From contig LLEY01000051.1 in NCBI GenBank assembly GCA_001414485.1, forward strand, positions 186,001 to 250,000: a stretch of 64,000 bases of DNA. Reading direction: 5' to 3'. Each line of letters starts with the position of its first letter. The stretch's first letter is position 1. This document shows, in pieces, positions 61,582-64,000 of this stretch. Below the pieces are notes generated by a model. It saw nothing but the letters and a program-made list of their open reading frames with translations, had not been told where the DNA came from and did no database searches. This DNA is from Calycina herbarum (Eukaryota; Ascomycota; Leotiomycetes; Helotiales; Pezizellaceae). The position numbers and the translations under genes are program-made.

Positions 61582-63073
61582 TCATATCCTTACAACACTC
61601 TTAAAATCCCAGCTCAGAGGATCTCTCATGATCTCATACTCATATATCTGGCCTTCCGAGATACCATACACGCGTCGATCAAAATTCGTAGCCATAGCAG
61701 TGATATTGCTTATGGACTTGGTCATTTGGGGACTGGTTGGACCGTTCCAGTTACCGGTTCCAACCATGACCTTCAATGTCCCGACGTCACCTTCGATGTA
61801 AAGTCCAAGAACGAATAGATCTGGCGAATTGGACGTAGTTGTTGATTTCAATGTAGTCGAAGCAATTGCCAACGGTGCTTTTGGTGGTTGTTGGTTTTTG
61901 AAAAAGCCGCCTTCTAGAACAGGAAAGAATCTGTCAGTTCTCTTTTCGTTTGGTTCTTGAATATTCTAGAGGTAACGTACGGTTCTCCCACTTGGACCTA
62001 TCTCTGCGGCTTCCATCTCTATCCCACGTATATTCAGCTATGTTTCCTGCACTTCCTACATATGCCTTCAAATCAGACGTTGTGTTGAGACCAAAATCAT
62101 CTCCACCAGTTGACAATGACATCAAAGATATGGCAGTGCCTGGCTCGAAGGCATTTTCCATGACATTGTCGCCGGACCATCCATTTCTTGCATTAGCGTG
62201 TTTTAGAAGTAGGTCCTTGGTCTGGTACAAGAGGACTGGGGAATTGAGGCAATTTGTTCTATTAGAACATCCCCAATAGTAGGCTGCAAGTTGAGAGCCA
62301 TGCATGGAGATAGTTCTCGGTGTTTTCGCTGTCAAGTCTCCCATATTCCACTGGCCAGCATAGGGGTCTCGCGTCCAGAATTCGAGAAGTTCGTCATTCT
62401 TTGAAGTTATGTAGACATTGACTTGGGTTGTATTCGAAAGGATTGTGGACGTCCATACACATGCTGCAATTTTCGTTCCAGGCATGGGATTGTAGACGTT
62501 GTCTATCGCGATCGGTGAAGGTGTCCATGCTGTAATATTCGGATCCCAAAGTGACATGACAATACTGTTATTTCTGTCCTGGAAAAAGACGCCGTAGTAC
62601 TGCAAGCCCCCCGAAGTCCAATTAACTGCTGCTAAAGATGAGTTTTGCAGCATATTCGTGACAGGTAGTTTGGACGGTTCCAAGTTTGAGGGAGGTGCTG
62701 CTGCTGCAGGTGATGGTGATGGCGATGGCGATGGCGATGGAGGTAATGGTTTGTTGCTGCTCCTCTTTTTTAACATGACTCCAGCTATTACCCCGCCGAT
62801 AAGTGTTATTACAAGGAGCGTCACAATAGTAGCCACAATTATGAAAGGCTTCTTCTTGAACCCAAATATCGTTTCCGGTTCATCTTTGGTAATGGCTTCT
62901 TCGATTGATGTCTCGGATCTATATGTGAGAGGTGGGGTTCTGGAGTCAAGTTCAAGACCTGGGGCTCTAAAGTCAAGCTCTAGACCTGGGTTTCTGAAGT
63001 CAACTTCTAGACCCGGCTGATTTTCGTGGTTCTGTACTGGTTCAAGTGGGCATTGTTCTCGTTGATTGATCAT
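61582..63073 (-). CDS. Membrane-anchored fucose-lectin-like protein
   Basis: Two exons (63073-61981 and 61913-61582, 67-bp intron) give 474 residues. The cytosolic N terminus has three PGLE(V/L)DFR-type repeats (about 20-46). A single membrane segment at about 77-100 is followed by a Lys-rich stop and a Pro-Ser linker (SPSPSPSPSP). The extracellular part (about 130-474) has several blades of an AAL/fucose-specific lectin-like beta propeller, with repeated W-x-(S/T) and AAYYWG type strands. It could be a cell-surface lectin for fucosylated glycans. The absence of a cleavable signal peptide makes it a type II membrane protein. Lectin binding is inferred from the fold. Confidence 0.8.
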
Positions 63074-64000
63074 ATTTTTTTGTCTTCGACTCGTAGTGGA
63101 TAGTCTCGCTCAGGCAGCGTAGGTGCCCAGCCAATGGAAAAAGGCGCTCGTTGTCAATAAATCTCCAGTTCAGATACAAAGATTAAGAATGTCAAGCGAT
63201 TGAATTAAAAGTGACACTAGCAGCCATATATGACTGTAGTTAATGTTGGGGGTAGTTAGGCTCGTATTCATCGTTCCAGTCAAATCCTTCCTTGGCGTTG
63301 TTTGAGAGGTTAAAGTTGCACAAAACGGTCACTCCGAGTTTTGTAAAGTGCAAGCACTTTTCCTCTAGTTTGCAGATACCTTGGATTTGAAACTCAAAGT
63401 TCTTCTATGTATCAGTAAAACAAAGTAAGCTGTCGTTCCCTTACAAATAATGACCTGCTCTGTATCCGAAAGGACTATCCAAACCTTAAGCGTGGTATTT
63501 TTTTTTACAAGACCCAAAAATACTGCCATAATTTCAGTCAGATTAGCCTTGCAAACCAACGCATCTGGGAATTGCCCGCTGGTGACATAAGCTTTATTTC
63601 CAGCGAGGCATTAGTAGTACTGCTTTTACGAAAACTCGAACTGGTCAAGGAGACTAAAACCGCGCGGTACTCTGTCTTTGAAACGACTTGAAATCCTGTC
63701 GCATTCAATTTCCCAACTAGGAAATTCCAATGTTTACATCAAAAATATTAGAGCTGAACCCACTTGATGCTGATTCTGCCGGAGCCTCGTTGCACGAAAC
63801 AAAACAAGCGGTACCCCTATTGCAACTTCAGCTAGGAGCTGAGGCACGATATCGTCAAAATTTACGTGAAGCCGAGTGGGATGCGTTTTAGACGCACTTA
63901 GGGTAACAATGTTCTCATTTTTTCGAATCGCACCATCTTGTACCTCTTTATCAACTATTTCCCATGTAATACAAGATTAAATTTTCACAAATAAGTGTTC
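63074..64000. other. Upstream end of window
   Basis: 927 bp with the lectin gene promoter and no other supported gene. A frame at 63365-63559 on the minus strand has no family features. Confidence 0.45.

Noticed and set aside
1..64000. CRISPR array or bacterial operon
   Set aside because: Spliced fungal genes throughout; no spaced identical repeats.

Overview
The window reads as filamentous ascomycete nuclear DNA, most likely from a plant-associated Leotiomycete (Helotiales-like). The reasons are introns of about 46-80 bp with fungal splice signals, ascomycete families (Cox16, an ATR/Mec1 kinase with UvsB-like layout, Pir wall proteins, BtgC-type glucanase, Clr5-ankyrin proteins, AAL-type fucose lectin), and a retrotransposon with the C-to-T (CpA to TpA) decay typical of repeat-induced point mutation (RIP). 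The lineage is inferred from family resemblance; no marker gene fixes the species.

Bases 1-8560 are a decayed repeat block. A Ty3/Gypsy chromovirus on the plus strand (about 1440-6090) has almost no CpA or TpG dinucleotides. It lies between remnants of minus-strand reading frames and is followed by a RIP-scarred pseudogene (7409-8557). Bases 9700-21300 hold three housekeeping genes: dihydroxyacetone kinase, the cytochrome oxidase assembly factor COX16 and a 2470-residue ATR/Mec1 checkpoint kinase spread over 12 exons. After 2.8 kb of AT-rich spacer come a two-finger C2H2 protein, two convergent Nudix hydrolases (NUDT14-like and YSA1-like), a cysteine-rich GPI-type surface protein, a secreted phospholipase C/phosphoesterase and a Pir-type wall protein.

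Bases 36950-47615 form a gene-poor 10.6-kb tract with dispersed short repeats. Then follow a membrane-anchored GH17 glucanase (btgC type), an isochorismatase-like hydrolase convergent with a salicylate-hydroxylase-like FAD monooxygenase, a 3'-terminal fragment of a paralogous monooxygenase, and a Clr5-ankyrin gene flanked by a 180-bp direct repeat. The window ends with a small MITE-like palindrome, a secreted CE1-type esterase and a membrane-anchored fucose-lectin-like protein.

Six of the sixteen intact genes encode wall-active, secreted or surface proteins (GPI Cys-rich, phospholipase C, Pir, BtgC, CE1 esterase, lectin), fitting a fungus that reworks its wall and meets plant polysaccharide. 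The isochorismatase/monooxygenase pair could act on salicylate or its precursor. All exon coordinates come from reading frames, splice consensus and family similarity and were not checked against transcripts.
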